DNA from: Onishia niordana
GTDB lineage: Bacteria; Pseudomonadota; Gammaproteobacteria; Pseudomonadales; Halomonadaceae
DNA: 64,000 nucleotides
Assembly (NCBI RefSeq): GCF_004798965.1
Contig: NZ_SDSD01000001.1
Location: 868,001 to 932,000 of the forward strand
Reading direction: 5' to 3'
Positions 9,208-19,658 of the stretch are shown piece after piece; the stretch's first letter is position 1, and every line of letters starts with the position of its first letter. Both the position numbers and the translations under genes were made by a program. The notes beneath the pieces are model-generated. The model was not told where the DNA came from. It ran no database searches and saw nothing but the letters and a program-made list of their open reading frames with translations.

Positions 9208-11694
9208 ATGAGTGTCGAGGCGACGTCACCGGCAGGCGTCGATACCGGCTGCTATCACTGTGGTAACCCAGTGCCTGCCGGTGCGCCCTGGCGGTTGGTA
9301 CTGGATGATCAGGTACATCCGCTGTGCTGCCCGGGTTGCGAGGCCGTGGCCCATGCCATCGTCGAGGGAGGGCTCTCGAGCTACTATCACTTTCGCACCG
9401 AGCTCCCCGAACCGCCGTCGAACGATACCCGCAGCTTATCCGCCCGCGCCGAGACCTGGCAGGTCTTCGATGACCCGGCACTGCAGAGTGAATTCGTTCA
9501 CGCCGATGGCGATAGCCTGACCGCGACGCTCGCCGTCGACGGCATCACCTGTGCGGCCTGCGCCTGGCTGATCGAGCACCGCCTGAATGCACTGGATGGC
9601 GTCACCGCCAGCGCCGTTAACCTGACCCATCACCGCCTGAGCGTCAGCTGGGACCCGCAGCGCACCGCGCTCTCAAGACTCCTCGCCGAGCTCACCGCGA
9701 TCGGCTACCCGGCGCAACCCTACGAGCCCGACCAGGCTCAGCAACGCCTCAAGCAGGAAGAGCGCATGAGCGTACGCCGGCTGATCGTGGCCGCGGTGGC
9801 GATGATGCAGGTCATGATGTTTTCGGTGCCGATTTACGTAAGCGACCCGGGCGAGCTGTCCACGGACTTCCTGGCGCTCTTTCACTGGCTGTCCTTCGCG
9901 CTGGCAACGCCTGTGGTGCTGTTCTCGGCGGCGCCCTTCTTCCGCGGCGCCCTGCGTGATCTGCGTAGTCGCACCCTGGGCATGGACGTACCGGTCTCGC
10001 TGGCGATCGGCGGCGCCTATCTGGCCAGTGGCTATGCGGTAATCGCCGGGTACGGCGAGGTCTACTTCGATTCGGTCGCCATGTTCACCTTCTTTCTGCT
10101 CTTTGGGCGCTATATCGAGATGCGCGCCCGACGTCGCAGCGGCCACAGTGGCAACGCCCTGAGCGGGGTACTGCCCGCCTCGGCAGTGCGCCTCGAGGCC
10201 GACGGCGCCGAACGCGTGCTGCCCGCCAATCGTCTGGTGGCCGGCGACCGGGTACTGGTCCGTCCCGGTCACGGCGTACCTGCCGACGGCGTGATCGAGG
10301 ACGGCACCTCGAGCCTGGATGAATCGATGCTGACCGGCGAATCCCAGCCGGTGACCCGCCGCAGCGGCGACACCGTCACCGGCGGTAGCCACAACGTCGA
10401 CAGCCCGCTGGTGGTGCGTATCACCCATGCTGGGCACGACGCCCGCGCCGCGGCGATTATCGACCTGACCGACCGTGCCTTCGCCAAGCGGCCACGCATC
10501 GCCGAGCTTGCCAGCCGCTGGGCGCACATGTTCGTGCTGCGCCTGCTGGTGGTTAGCCTGGGGGTCGCCATTGCCTGGACCTTCATCGACCCGTCCCGGG
10601 CACTATGGGTGACACTGTCCGTGCTGGTGGTCACCTGCCCCTGCGCGTTGGCATTGGCCACCCCCACGGCGCTGACGGCGGGCCATGGACGACTGAGCCG
10701 TCGTGGCTTCCTGATCACCCGCGGCCACGCCCTCGAAGGGCTCGCCCAGGCCGGTCGCGTCGTCTTCGACAAGACCGGCACTCTGACCACCGGCCACATG
10801 ACGCTCGATGAAACGCGTCCTCTGGGGAAGCTCACTCCCGAGCGGGCACGTGCCATCGCCGCGGCGCTGGAGGCACACTCAGAACACCCCATCGCCCGTG
10901 CATTTGCGCCCTATCGAGATAACGCCACCCGTGCCGACACGCTGGTCAATCGCCCCGGGCAAGGACTCGAGGGCCAAGTGGAAGGAGAACGCTGGCGGCT
11001 TGGCAAGCCTGACTTCGCGGCCTTCCCCGATACGCCATCGCCGCCGGGGCCCGGGCGCTGGCTACTGCTGGCTTGCCATGGGCAGCCAAAGGCCTGGTTC
11101 GCGCTGAACGACACCGTGCGCGACGATGCACTGGCCACCGTGCAGGCCCTCAAGCAGCTGGGGCTAACGGTCGAGCTGCTTTCAGGCGACCACGAAACCG
11201 CCGTTGCCGACCTCGCCCACCGGCTCGGGATCGACGACTGGCATGCCGGCGCCAGCCCCGAGGAAAAACTCGCCCATGTCGAGGCCCTTCAGGCGCGCGG
11301 CGAGAGCGTGGTCATGGTCGGTGACGGCATCAACGACGTGCCGGTGCTGGCCGGCGCCGAGGTATCCATCGCCATGAACGGCGCCACCGACCTGGCCCGT
11401 ACCCGTGCCGATGCCGTGCTCTTAAGCCCGCACCTGTCACGTATCGTCGAGGCGATCGAGGTCAGTCGCGACACGCGGCGTATCATTCGCCAGAATCTCG
11501 GCTGGGCACTGTGCTACAACCTGACCGCACTACCGCTGGCCGCCTGCGGCCTGGTACCGCCCTGGCTGGCCGCCATCGGCATGTCGGCAAGCTCGCTGGT
11601 AGTCGTCGGTAACGCCCTGCGCCTGGGGCGCGACCGTAAAAGCGTGCTGGCCAACGCCACGCCATCCGCTCACCCTCAGACAGAGCCCGTATGA
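9208..11694 (+). CDS. ccoI: Cu-exporting P1B-type ATPase CcoI/FixI
   Basis: ATP-driven copper transporter needed to supply copper to the cbb3 oxidase. Its 828 residues start with a cysteine-rich metal-binding segment (Cys15/Cys18 in CYHC, then CCPGC), followed by a heavy-metal-associated domain with CAAC (Cys115, Cys118). The membrane CPC motif is at 477-479, the phosphorylated Asp521 lies in DKTGTLT, and the hinge GDGINDVP is near the C terminus. TGES is present in the actuator domain. The extra N-terminal domain separates the FixI/CopA2 type from housekeeping CopA. It overlaps ccoS by four bases. Confidence 0.96.
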   Translation: MSVEATSPAGVDTGCYHCGNPVPAGAPWRLVLDDQVHPLCCPGCEAVAHAIVEGGLSSYYHFRTELPEPPSNDTRSLSARAETWQVFDDPALQSEFVHADGDSLTATLAVDGITCAACAWLIEHRLNALDGVTASAVNLTHHRLSVSWDPQRTALSRLLAELTAIGYPAQPYEPDQAQQRLKQEERMSVRRLIVAAVAMMQVMMFSVPIYVSDPGELSTDFLALFHWLSFALATPVVLFSAAPFFRGALRDLRSRTLGMDVPVSLAIGGAYLASGYAVIAGYGEVYFDSVAMFTFFLLFGRYIEMRARRRSGHSGNALSGVLPASAVRLEADGAERVLPANRLVAGDRVLVRPGHGVPADGVIEDGTSSLDESMLTGESQPVTRRSGDTVTGGSHNVDSPLVVRITHAGHDARAAAIIDLTDRAFAKRPRIAELASRWAHMFVLRLLVVSLGVAIAWTFIDPSRALWVTLSVLVVTCPCALALATPTALTAGHGRLSRRGFLITRGHALEGLAQAGRVVFDKTGTLTTGHMTLDETRPLGKLTPERARAIAAALEAHSEHPIARAFAPYRDNATRADTLVNRPGQGLEGQVEGERWRLGKPDFAAFPDTPSPPGPGRWLLLACHGQPKAWFALNDTVRDDALATVQALKQLGLTVELLSGDHETAVADLAHRLGIDDWHAGASPEEKLAHVEALQARGESVVMVGDGINDVPVLAGAEVSIAMNGATDLARTRADAVLLSPHLSRIVEAIEVSRDTRRIIRQNLGWALCYNLTALPLAACGLVPPWLAAIGMSASSLVVVGNALRLGRDRKSVLANATPSAHPQTEPV

Positions 11695-11948
11695 GCATTC
11701 TCTACCTGCTGATCCCCCTGTCCCTGATCCTGCTGTCACTGGCGGTCTGGGCCTTCTTCTGGGCCGTCAAGAATGATCAGTTCGATGATCTCGAAGGACC
11801 GGCACACCGCATCCTGTTCGACGATGACGAGAACGACCTCTCACCATCCGCACGCCAGCGTCGAGCCCAGGGCAATGCCAAGCGGACAACCCAGCCGGAT
11901 GAGCACGACGATGAAGGAAGCAACGACCGAGAGGATGGAGCGCGATGA
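11691..11948 (+). CDS. ccoS: cbb3-type oxidase assembly protein CcoS
   Basis: An 85-residue protein with one N-terminal membrane helix (about 3-25) and the family motif FWAVKNDQFDDLEGPAHRIL just after it. CcoS is required to insert heme b and copper into CcoN. The C-terminal tail is charged, poorly conserved-looking and longer than in many homologues. It overlaps ccoI and the next gene by four bases each. Confidence 0.94.
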   Translation: MSILYLLIPLSLILLSLAVWAFFWAVKNDQFDDLEGPAHRILFDDDENDLSPSARQRRAQGNAKRTTQPDEHDDEGSNDREDGAR

Positions 11949-12676
11949 GCCCGACCGACCTTGATCTGCCACCGTTGGCGGCGGCCTTCGTCTTCGGCCT
12001 GCTCGGCGGCGCCCACTGCATCGGCATGTGCGGCGGTATCATGAGTGCCCTGAGCTTCGCCGTGCCACCCAGCATGCGACATCCGGCACGGCTCACGGGC
12101 CTGTTGCTCGGTTATAACCTGGGCCGTATCGTAAGCTACATGACTGCCGGCGCCCTGGTGGCCGGGCTCGGCACGCTGATCGGCGGTCTCGCCGGCGGTG
12201 TCCGCCTGGCACTCGAGACACTGGCCGCCGTGATGTTGATTCTGATGGCGCTGTATATCGCCAACTGGTGGAAAGGACTGCTCAGGGTCGAGGCGCTGGG
12301 GCGGCGCCTATGGCGCCATCTGGAGCCGATTGGCCGGCGCCTGATGCCGGTGGTGAGGGTGCCCCAAGCCGTCGCCCTGGGGGCAGTCTGGGGCTGGCTG
12401 CCCTGTGGGCTGGTCTACTCCATGCTGGCCTGGAGCCTGGCCACTGCGGATCCCCTCGAGGGCGCCGCTCTGATGGCGGCCTTCGGACTCGGCACCCTGC
12501 CCGCCCTGCTGGTCACCGGCTTCGCCGCTCGCTCGCTCGGCAATCTGATCCGCCATCCGGCAACGCGCACCCTGGCCGCGACGCTGATCATCGCCTTCGC
12601 GCTATGGCAACTGGCCGGCACCTGGCTGCCAAGTACCGAACACGCTGCCACAGGCGGCCATTCCCACGGAACTTGA
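11945..12676 (+). CDS. SafE/TauE-like (UreH-type) membrane protein of the cco cluster
   Basis: 243 residues with about six membrane helices. The N-terminal motif GLLGGAHCIGMCGG is the hallmark of the sulfite exporter TauE/SafE-like subfamily related to the UreH/DsbD transmembrane core. Paired Cys residues in HCIGMC and a PCGL motif (WGWLPCGLVY) resemble the thiol or metal-handling core of DsbD/CcdA-like proteins. It commonly follows ccoS in gammaproteobacteria. A role in copper delivery or thiol redox for oxidase assembly is plausible but inferred. It overlaps ccoS by four bases. The C-terminal histidines (GGHSHGT) could bind metal. Confidence 0.85.
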   Translation: MSPTDLDLPPLAAAFVFGLLGGAHCIGMCGGIMSALSFAVPPSMRHPARLTGLLLGYNLGRIVSYMTAGALVAGLGTLIGGLAGGVRLALETLAAVMLILMALYIANWWKGLLRVEALGRRLWRHLEPIGRRLMPVVRVPQAVALGAVWGWLPCGLVYSMLAWSLATADPLEGAALMAAFGLGTLPALLVTGFAARSLGNLIRHPATRTLAATLIIAFALWQLAGTWLPSTEHAATGGHSHGT

Positions 12677-12746
12677 CCTGGCGCAAGGGGCCATTGGTCC
12701 ACCGCTACTAGACTGGCAACAGTCTCATTCAGTGGAGTGTCCAGTG

Positions 12747-14150
12747 ATGTCCAGCCCCGCGTCCGCCCCCTCGTCTTCTCATGCCTGGGACCCGGCGCTG
12801 CTCAAGCGCTATGATGTCAACGGGCCGCGTTACACCTCTTACCCGACGGCACCCGCGTTTCATGAGGGCTTTGGTGCAGCAGATTTCGAAGCCGCGCTTG
12901 CACGTAGCAACGCCGCGGCCCGCCCGTTGTCGCTTTACGTGCACGTGCCTTTCTGCCGACGCATCTGCTTCTACTGCGCTTGCAACAAGATCGCCACCAA
13001 GAACACCCAGCTCGCCGAGCCCTACCTGACCCGACTCGATCGCGAGATGCTGCTGACCAGCCGTCATCTGGACACCTCCCGAGAGGTCACCCAGCTGCAC
13101 TGGGGCGGCGGCACACCGACCTTCCTGACACTGGCCCAGATGGGGGATCTGATTGACCGTCTGGATGCGCGCTTCGGTCTCAGCAGCGCCCCCGAACGCG
13201 ACTACGCCATCGAGATCGACCCCCGAGAGGCTGACGTGCTGACCCTGCGCCACCTTCAAGCGCTAGGGTTCAATCGCCTGAGCCTCGGCGTGCAGGATCT
13301 CGACCCGACAGTGCAACAAGCCATTAACCGCGTCCAGCCACGGGTGCTGACCGAGAGCCTGATCGAGGAAGCTCGCCGGCTGGGATTCCATTCCCTGAAC
13401 CTCGACCTGATCTATGGGTTGCCGCACCAGACGCCAGCGAGCTTCGCTGCCACCCTCGCGCAAGTCATCGAGATGGGCCCGGCGCGGCTATCGGTGTTCA
13501 ACTATGCGCATATGCCCAGCCGCTTCGCACCGCAACGGCGCATCAGCGAGGCCGATCTGCCGGGGCCCGACGCCAAACTGGCCATGCTGCAGACAAGCAT
13601 CGAGATGCTGGAAGATGCGGGCTACGTGCATATCGGCATGGATCATTTCGCGCTGCCCGACGATAGCCTGGCACGCGCCCAGCGCCTGGGCACCATGACC
13701 CGAAATTTCCAGGGCTACTCGACGCATGGTGACAGTGACCTGGTGGGCCTGGGCGTATCGGCCATCAGCCGCGTGGATGACTGCTATGCACAGAACCCCA
13801 CCGCGCTCGCCGATTACGAAAGTGCGCTGGATGCAGGCAGGCTCGCCACCCTTAAAGGGGTACGGCTAAGCCTCGACGACCGCCTGCGCCGCCGTGCCAT
13901 CGAGCGGCTGATGTGTGATATGGCGCTCGATTTCACGTCGCTGGGTCGCGAATTCGACATCAATGCCGAGTCCTGGCTTAGTGACGCCCTGGCCCGCCTG
14001 GCGCCCAGCATCGAGGACGGCCTGATCGAGAAGCACGGCAACAAGCTTAGCGTGACACCCCGCGGACGCCTGCTGATCCGCCACCTGGCGATGGCCTTCG
14101 ATGCTCGACTGCCTAACCAGAGCGGGCAGCGCTATTCGCGCATTCTTTGA
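12747..14150 (+). CDS. hemN: Oxygen-independent coproporphyrinogen III oxidase
   Basis: A radical-SAM enzyme that converts coproporphyrinogen III to protoporphyrinogen IX without O2, so heme can be made under microaerobic or anaerobic conditions. About 467 residues. The cluster motif CxxxCxxC is seen in FCRRICFYC, followed by the fourth family cysteine in FYCACN. GGGTPT and the C-terminal HemN domain are present. The start at ATG 12747 is chosen because GTGGAG lies nine bases upstream. The position between the cco genes and anr matches Pseudomonas-like clusters, and ANR control is expected, though I see no clear box directly upstream. Confidence 0.96.
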   Translation: MSSPASAPSSSHAWDPALLKRYDVNGPRYTSYPTAPAFHEGFGAADFEAALARSNAAARPLSLYVHVPFCRRICFYCACNKIATKNTQLAEPYLTRLDREMLLTSRHLDTSREVTQLHWGGGTPTFLTLAQMGDLIDRLDARFGLSSAPERDYAIEIDPREADVLTLRHLQALGFNRLSLGVQDLDPTVQQAINRVQPRVLTESLIEEARRLGFHSLNLDLIYGLPHQTPASFAATLAQVIEMGPARLSVFNYAHMPSRFAPQRRISEADLPGPDAKLAMLQTSIEMLEDAGYVHIGMDHFALPDDSLARAQRLGTMTRNFQGYSTHGDSDLVGLGVSAISRVDDCYAQNPTALADYESALDAGRLATLKGVRLSLDDRLRRRAIERLMCDMALDFTSLGREFDINAESWLSDALARLAPSIEDGLIEKHGNKLSVTPRGRLLIRHLAMAFDARLPNQSGQRYSRIL

Positions 14151-14243
14151 GTCTCAAGACTGAGTATCAAGACAAAGCCACGCGCGTCCTCCTCCCATCC
14201 CGCTCGCCGCATCGACATTTGTGGTCTTGGCGAAAAGGATACT

Positions 14244-14271
14244 TTGCCTCGCCGGCGGCCTCTTCCATAAT
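14244..14271 (+). promoter_or_regulatory. Possible sigma-70 promoter of anr
   Basis: TTGCCT (14244-14249), a 16-base spacer and CATAAT (14266-14271) lie 50 bases before the anr start. The match is moderate and the call is tentative. Confidence 0.35.
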
Positions 14272-14321
14272 GTGGCGGGCGATGGACTAGAATATGCAGG
14301 CAAGACGTCAAGGAGAAGGAC

Positions 14322-15068
14322 ATGCCCTCGAATGCGCTCGCTCAACGAGCTCGTCTCACTGAAACGCGCTGCCAGACCTGTAGCCTCAGCTCGCTTTGCC
14401 TGCCACTGGCGCTTGAAGTAGAGGACATGGATCGCTTCGACGCTATCATTCGCCGTCGCGCACCGCTCAAGAAGGGCGAGACCCTGGTGCGCCAGGAAAC
14501 ACCGTTCTCAAGCGTCTTTGCGGTTCGTTCCGGTAGCCTCAAGCAACTCAGCAGTGCTGGCAGCGGTGATGAGCAACTGACCAACTTCTATCTCCCCAGT
14601 GAACTGGTGGGACTGGACGGCATCGACGAGGAATACTACCCCGGCACGGTCGTGGCGCTCGAGACGACCACTGTCTGCGAGATCCCCTTCGATCGTCTGG
14701 ATGACCTCTCGGAGCATCTTCCTGAGCTGCGCGCCCAGATCTATCGCAGTCTCAGCAAGGAGTTACGCGATGACCGGCGCATGCTGCGCCTGCTCTCCCG
14801 CAAGACCGCCGATGAGCGGCTGGCAAGCTTTCTGGTTAACTTGTCGTCGCGCTTCCGCCGCCGTGGCTACTCGGCATACAGCTTCCGGCTATCGATGTCT
14901 CGCGCCGATATCGGCAATTACCTGGGACTCGCTGTGGAAACGGTCAGCCGCATTCTGGGACGCTTTCAGCAGCAGAATCTGGTGGCCGTGTCTGGCCGCG
15001 AGGTCAACATCCTCGACCTGGATACTCTCTGCGAACTTACCAACGACGGTTGCTCAATAAACGACTAG
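14322..15068 (+). CDS. anr: Oxygen-sensing Crp/Fnr family regulator ANR
   Basis: A global activator of microaerobic and anaerobic genes that senses O2 with a [4Fe-4S] cluster. 248 residues. The cluster cysteines are Cys17, Cys20 and Cys26 in CQTCSLSSLC, plus Cys119; the intervals 3, 6 and 93 equal those of E. coli FNR (20, 23, 29, 122). The recognition helix contains ETVSR, the Glu/Ser/Arg set that reads TTGAT half-sites. A good Shine-Dalgarno (AGGAG) precedes ATG 14322. It sits downstream of the cco/hemN genes it should regulate and is followed by a bidirectional terminator. Confidence 0.97.
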   Translation: MPSNALAQRARLTETRCQTCSLSSLCLPLALEVEDMDRFDAIIRRRAPLKKGETLVRQETPFSSVFAVRSGSLKQLSSAGSGDEQLTNFYLPSELVGLDGIDEEYYPGTVVALETTTVCEIPFDRLDDLSEHLPELRAQIYRSLSKELRDDRRMLRLLSRKTADERLASFLVNLSSRFRRRGYSAYSFRLSMSRADIGNYLGLAVETVSRILGRFQQQNLVAVSGREVNILDLDTLCELTNDGCSIND

Positions 15069-15101
15069 CCGTCGCCGAGCGCCCGACACAACGACGCACA
15101 C

Positions 15102-15137
15102 AAAAAAACGCCAAGCCCCTGGGCTTGGCGTTTTTTT
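15102..15137. terminator. Bidirectional terminator between anr and ttcA
   Basis: AACGCCAAGCCC and GGGCTTGGCGTT pair perfectly over 12 bases around a CT loop, flanked by an A-run on the left and a T-run on the right. It therefore works for both convergent genes. Confidence 0.93.
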
Positions 15138-15173
15138 GTGTGGATACTCTAAGGCGCATCGCCGTGGCGTCAG

Positions 15174-16106
<933 letters not shown>

Positions 16107-16275
16107 GATCGCAGCAAAAGTGGACGGAAATGAGGCGTCATCTTACCACTGGCACCCCGGGGCCGCGACCGGGCGTGAAAAAGCCAACCTAACGGCCGCT
16201 ATGCGGCGGATGTGAGGGCCGCGATGTCAGACCAGACGGCTAGGCTGCCGGGGAGTCGTCGAGCACGCCCCAATA

Positions 16276-16893
16276 TCACGCCGTCACGCGGCCGGCCTTG
16301 TTCAAGCGCACGTACATCAGGGCCGTGGTCACGGCGTCACCAAGGGCAGTGTGACGGCCCATTACCGGAACACCCAGGGCCTCGGCCATGGTTTCGAAAC
16401 GCAGGCTGGGCTCCAACTCCGGAGTGGCGCGCCGCAGCGTCCGCGCATAACGCTGGGCGATATCGACGGTGGCATTGGGCAGGTCGAAGCCGAAGCGGGG
16501 GCGCAGCTGACGATTAAGCATGGCGACATCGAAAGCCACACACCAGCCCACCAGCGGCCGGTTGCCAACAAAATCCAGAAACTGAGTGAGCGCATCCTCG
16601 ACGCTTGCCCCGCCTTCAAGATCAATTCCCCTAAGGCCATGAATGCGTATCGAGTCGCCCGTCAGGCGTGCCGGGCGTGACAGGTGAATGTCCAACGATT
16701 CGCTGGTCAGCACGCGATCACCGCGCAGCTTGACCGCCGCGATCGACACCAGCTCATCGCGACGCGTATCGAGACCGGTGGTCTCACAATCGATGGCCAC
16801 CATCTCATCGCCGGTATAGGGATTGAACAGCCAACCGTAGTCGCCATCTGCCTGACGACGGCGGTCGGTCACTCGACGCCACGCTTTTAACAT
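16276..16893 (-). CDS. DnaQ-like 3'-5' exonuclease (DEDDh family)
   Basis: About 205 residues with the exonuclease motifs of the DNA polymerase III epsilon superfamily: Exo I AIDCETTGLD, Exo II around VGWCVAFDVAMLN and Exo III GRHTALGDAVTT. The start is taken at 16893 because AGGAGG lies four bases before it. An ATG at 16908 overlaps the stop of the upstream gene and is an alternative. It forms an operon with the cNMP/CBS/DUF294 gene, a pairing often seen next to acetate uptake genes in gammaproteobacteria. Its substrate is not known and it is distinct from the replicative epsilon subunit. Confidence 0.88.
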   Translation of the reverse strand: MLKAWRRVTDRRRQADGDYGWLFNPYTGDEMVAIDCETTGLDTRRDELVSIAAVKLRGDRVLTSESLDIHLSRPARLTGDSIRIHGLRGIDLEGGASVEDALTQFLDFVGNRPLVGWCVAFDVAMLNRQLRPRFGFDLPNATVDIAQRYARTLRRATPELEPSLRFETMAEALGVPVMGRHTALGDAVTTALMYVRLNKAGRVTA

Positions 16894-16907
16894 CCTGCCT
16901 CCTGCCA

Positions 16908-18725
16908 TCAGTATTCGAGGTGAAAGCGCTGAGTCAGGCGCTGCTTGAAGTCCTTGACGATATGTAGCGCCTCGCGGAGCAGGTCGCGCTCAAGCGACGA
17001 AAGCTGCTGCACGACCACACGATTCGGATCGCGTTCGGCATTGATACCATCCAGATGCTCGAGCTGCTGCTTCAGGCGCAGCTCAGTGAAAAGCGATAGG
17101 GCTTCGCCCAGGTCCTCGGCAAATCTCGCTTCGAGCCGACCATCGGCTACCAGGGCATCCAGCCTCTCAAGGGTCGAGGTGGAGCGAATACCTCGCTCCA
17201 GAGCCATGGTGCGCACCCCATGCACGATGGGAAAGATGCCGCCCTTCTTGATGTCGATACCGTGCTCGGGCTTCTTCAAGGAACCGAATAGGCTCAGCGG
17301 AGTGGAAAACTGTAGCGCCGCCCGGGCAAAGTAGGTCAGCAGTAGCTCATTGCCGGCACAGGCCTTGAACAACGCATCACGCACCTCGTCGAGCAAGGCA
17401 GTATTGCCACCTACCGCATGGGCATCGAGGATGATCGCCAGTTTCATCAGGCTCTCGCCGTCGCGTCGGTCGATCCAGCGAGTAATACGGTTTCGCCAAT
17501 CCTTGACCCGCCCGACCCACTCCGGGTTGGAAACCATGATATTGCCCGGGCAACGCGGATAGCCAAGTGCTACCAGTGTCTCCGTGAAATCGCCCATCTG
17601 TTCGTTGCAGTCGGGCCAGTCGGCATCATCGGCAAGGATGAGGCCATTATCCTGGTCCGTTTTGAGAATCTGCTCGCCACGCCCTTCGCTGCCCATCACC
17701 ATCAGACAGCTCTGGTGCTGCTTCGAGGCATCAATCTTAAAGTCCCAGGCCTTATTCATGATGCGGCCATTCAGTGCTGCCAGTAGATCCATGGCAAAAC
17801 GCAGCTTGACGCCCTGCATCATCAGCGCCTTGACCAGCTCGGGGGTGCGTGCGCTTGCTGCCGCCAGCTCATCGAGATTATCCGCCTGTTCGACCTGCAG
17901 GCTGACCACGTAGCTGCGACTCGAAAAGTAGCTGAGCACGTCAGTGAGTTCGACGACACCCACGGCCCGACTGCCTTCTAGCACTACCACCCGCGCGACC
18001 TCGTGGCGGGTCATATTGACCAATGCCTCAAACAGATACTGATCGGGCTTGGCACTGACCAGAGAAAAATGGGCGATCTCGATCACCGGGTCTTGCTGGT
18101 CCCGTCCATCAATGACCAGCGCATTGAGCAGATCGGTCTTGGTGACCATGCCCAGCTGCGTCGCCTGACAGACCAGCAGGCTGTCGGCACGGCTGTCATT
18201 GAGTGTGCGAACGGCCACGGCGATGCTGGTATCGGCCTCGACAAGCAGTGGCGGGCGCATGCACTCGGCGATGCGTGCCAGCATGAAGCCGGCCATGCTG
18301 ACGCCGCCTTCGGCTCGCCGCTCGGTCATCAGCCGCGTCTTGTCAGACAGGCGCTGGCGAAAGAATTCAGAGAAGGCGGGATAGCGTTTGCAAAGCCGCT
18401 CGAAGAGGTCGCGCGGCATCAGGTAGCAAAGACACTCCTGCTCGGCCTTGAAGCGATAGCGGCTCTTGCCGTTGAGGATACTGATGGCGCCGAATAAATC
18501 TCCTGCCGTGTAGTGGCCAATGCGCGCCGTCGCGGATGGCTCTGAGGTATCAAGCTCGGCCACCTCGCCCTTGTGGATCAGATAGACGTATTCGCCGGGC
18601 TGACCCGCGTCGAGTAACACCTCGTCACTATCGTAGTAGGCAAGATCCACGCCTCGCCTCACCAGATCACGCCCCTCGTCATCGAGAAGCGAGAAGGGAG
18701 GTTGAGAGAGATCGACATCGACCAT
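16908..18725 (-). CDS. cNMP-binding, CBS and DUF294 nucleotidyltransferase-like protein
   Basis: 605 residues. Domain order: an N-terminal cyclic-nucleotide-binding-like domain (about 10-130), a CBS domain pair (about 150-275), a DUF294 putative nucleotidyltransferase domain (about 300-440, with MGSEGRGEQ and the acidic TDQDN typical of GlnD-like folds), and a DUF294 C-terminal domain. The architecture suggests a signalling enzyme that responds to adenosine ligands. The substrate is unknown. It is divergent from the symporter genes across a 660-base gap, which suits a regulator or modifier of carboxylate metabolism. Confidence 0.88.
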   Translation of the reverse strand: MVDVDLSQPPFSLLDDEGRDLVRRGVDLAYYDSDEVLLDAGQPGEYVYLIHKGEVAELDTSEPSATARIGHYTAGDLFGAISILNGKSRYRFKAEQECLCYLMPRDLFERLCKRYPAFSEFFRQRLSDKTRLMTERRAEGGVSMAGFMLARIAECMRPPLLVEADTSIAVAVRTLNDSRADSLLVCQATQLGMVTKTDLLNALVIDGRDQQDPVIEIAHFSLVSAKPDQYLFEALVNMTRHEVARVVVLEGSRAVGVVELTDVLSYFSSRSYVVSLQVEQADNLDELAAASARTPELVKALMMQGVKLRFAMDLLAALNGRIMNKAWDFKIDASKQHQSCLMVMGSEGRGEQILKTDQDNGLILADDADWPDCNEQMGDFTETLVALGYPRCPGNIMVSNPEWVGRVKDWRNRITRWIDRRDGESLMKLAIILDAHAVGGNTALLDEVRDALFKACAGNELLLTYFARAALQFSTPLSLFGSLKKPEHGIDIKKGGIFPIVHGVRTMALERGIRSTSTLERLDALVADGRLEARFAEDLGEALSLFTELRLKQQLEHLDGINAERDPNRVVVQQLSSLERDLLREALHIVKDFKQRLTQRFHLEY

Positions 18726-19393
18726 GGCGATGACCTCGTATTGCGGCGGCTAGGTCGCCGCGGATGGCTGCACACTACATCGGCGCGCATGACGCGACCT
18801 TCGTATTATTCACATCAAGAAAACTGTCGGTGTCTTTGCAGGTGACGACAGTGATACTCGGCCTGAATGAATCCGACAAACATCATGTGACTCTCTTGCA
18901 GCATAGCAACAGCGTCTCGTGGACCGACACCTAGACCATCGTACAACCTTTTCTCTTTTAATGATGTGAATCAAAACCGTGCTATACCATCGTCCTAACC
19001 TCGTCAGTAAAAGCTGACTTAAAAAAACCACAAACCAAAATAAATCATTGAATAAAAACAACTTTAGAAAAACCTTTCGCAATGGCAGTGTGGCTTGATA
19101 CCAAAGTCTGGGATTATTTTTCCAGGGTTATTGACCAGTATCAGTGCTGACGAATGCATTAACCTTAATCCGCATTCCATCGAAGACAACGAAACAACAA
19201 ACCCGCATCTAATAGAGGCACGGAACGAGAGTCGATGATGAGGCGCATGATGGCAACACAACACTCAAACGACGCGAATCCAGCTCAGGCTGGCAAGGCG
19301 TCATCGGGTGATGTGTCATACGTGATTTTGCTGAAACATCGCGCTTGAAATCGGTGCAATAACTCAATTCTGGAATATCCGGAGAGCATGACT
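18726..19393. other. Long AT-rich divergent intergenic region
   Basis: About 660 bases between the DUF294 gene and the symporter genes with no convincing gene. Roughly 18950-19160 is much richer in A and T than its surroundings. It holds a small hairpin (GTCAG/CTGAC, 19003-19018) followed by an A-rich tract. It probably contains both divergent promoters and regulator sites, but I could not assign a confident -35/-10 pair. Short reading frames on the minus strand there lack ribosome-binding sites. Confidence 0.6.
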
Positions 19394-19654
19394 ATGGCAG
19401 ATGACAAATCCAATGCTGCTGCTTACTGGTCGGCCAACGTACGTCTGATCACCGGCTGCCTGATCGTCTGGGCACTGGTGTCTTATGGTTGCGCCATCTT
19501 GCTGCGCCCGCTGTTGGCGGGCATCCCCGTGGGCGGGACCGACCTGGGCTTCTGGTTTGCTCAGCAAGGCTCGATCCTCACCTTTATCGGCATCATCTTC
19601 TTCTACGCATGGAAGATGAATCGCCTCGACAAAAAGTTCGACCTCGGGGAGTAA
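19394..19654 (+). CDS. Small subunit of a sodium:solute symporter (DUF4212)
   Basis: An 86-residue protein with two membrane helices (about residues 16-36 and 50-72) and the family-like WSANVRLITGCLIVWALVSY segment. DUF4212 proteins are always found beside a large SSS-family transporter and are thought to be its partner subunit. The start at ATG 19394 puts GGAG nine bases upstream; ATG 19388 is also possible. It is followed after four bases by the large subunit gene. Confidence 0.92.
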   Translation: MADDKSNAAAYWSANVRLITGCLIVWALVSYGCAILLRPLLAGIPVGGTDLGFWFAQQGSILTFIGIIFFYAWKMNRLDKKFDLGE

Positions 19655-19658
19655 GCGC

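Noticed and set aside
18810..19082. A 90-codon minus-strand frame with a hydrophobic start in the AT-rich gap
   Set aside because: It has no Shine-Dalgarno, the hydrophobic part comes from poly-A/T-rich DNA, and the rest looks random. I list the region as non-coding.
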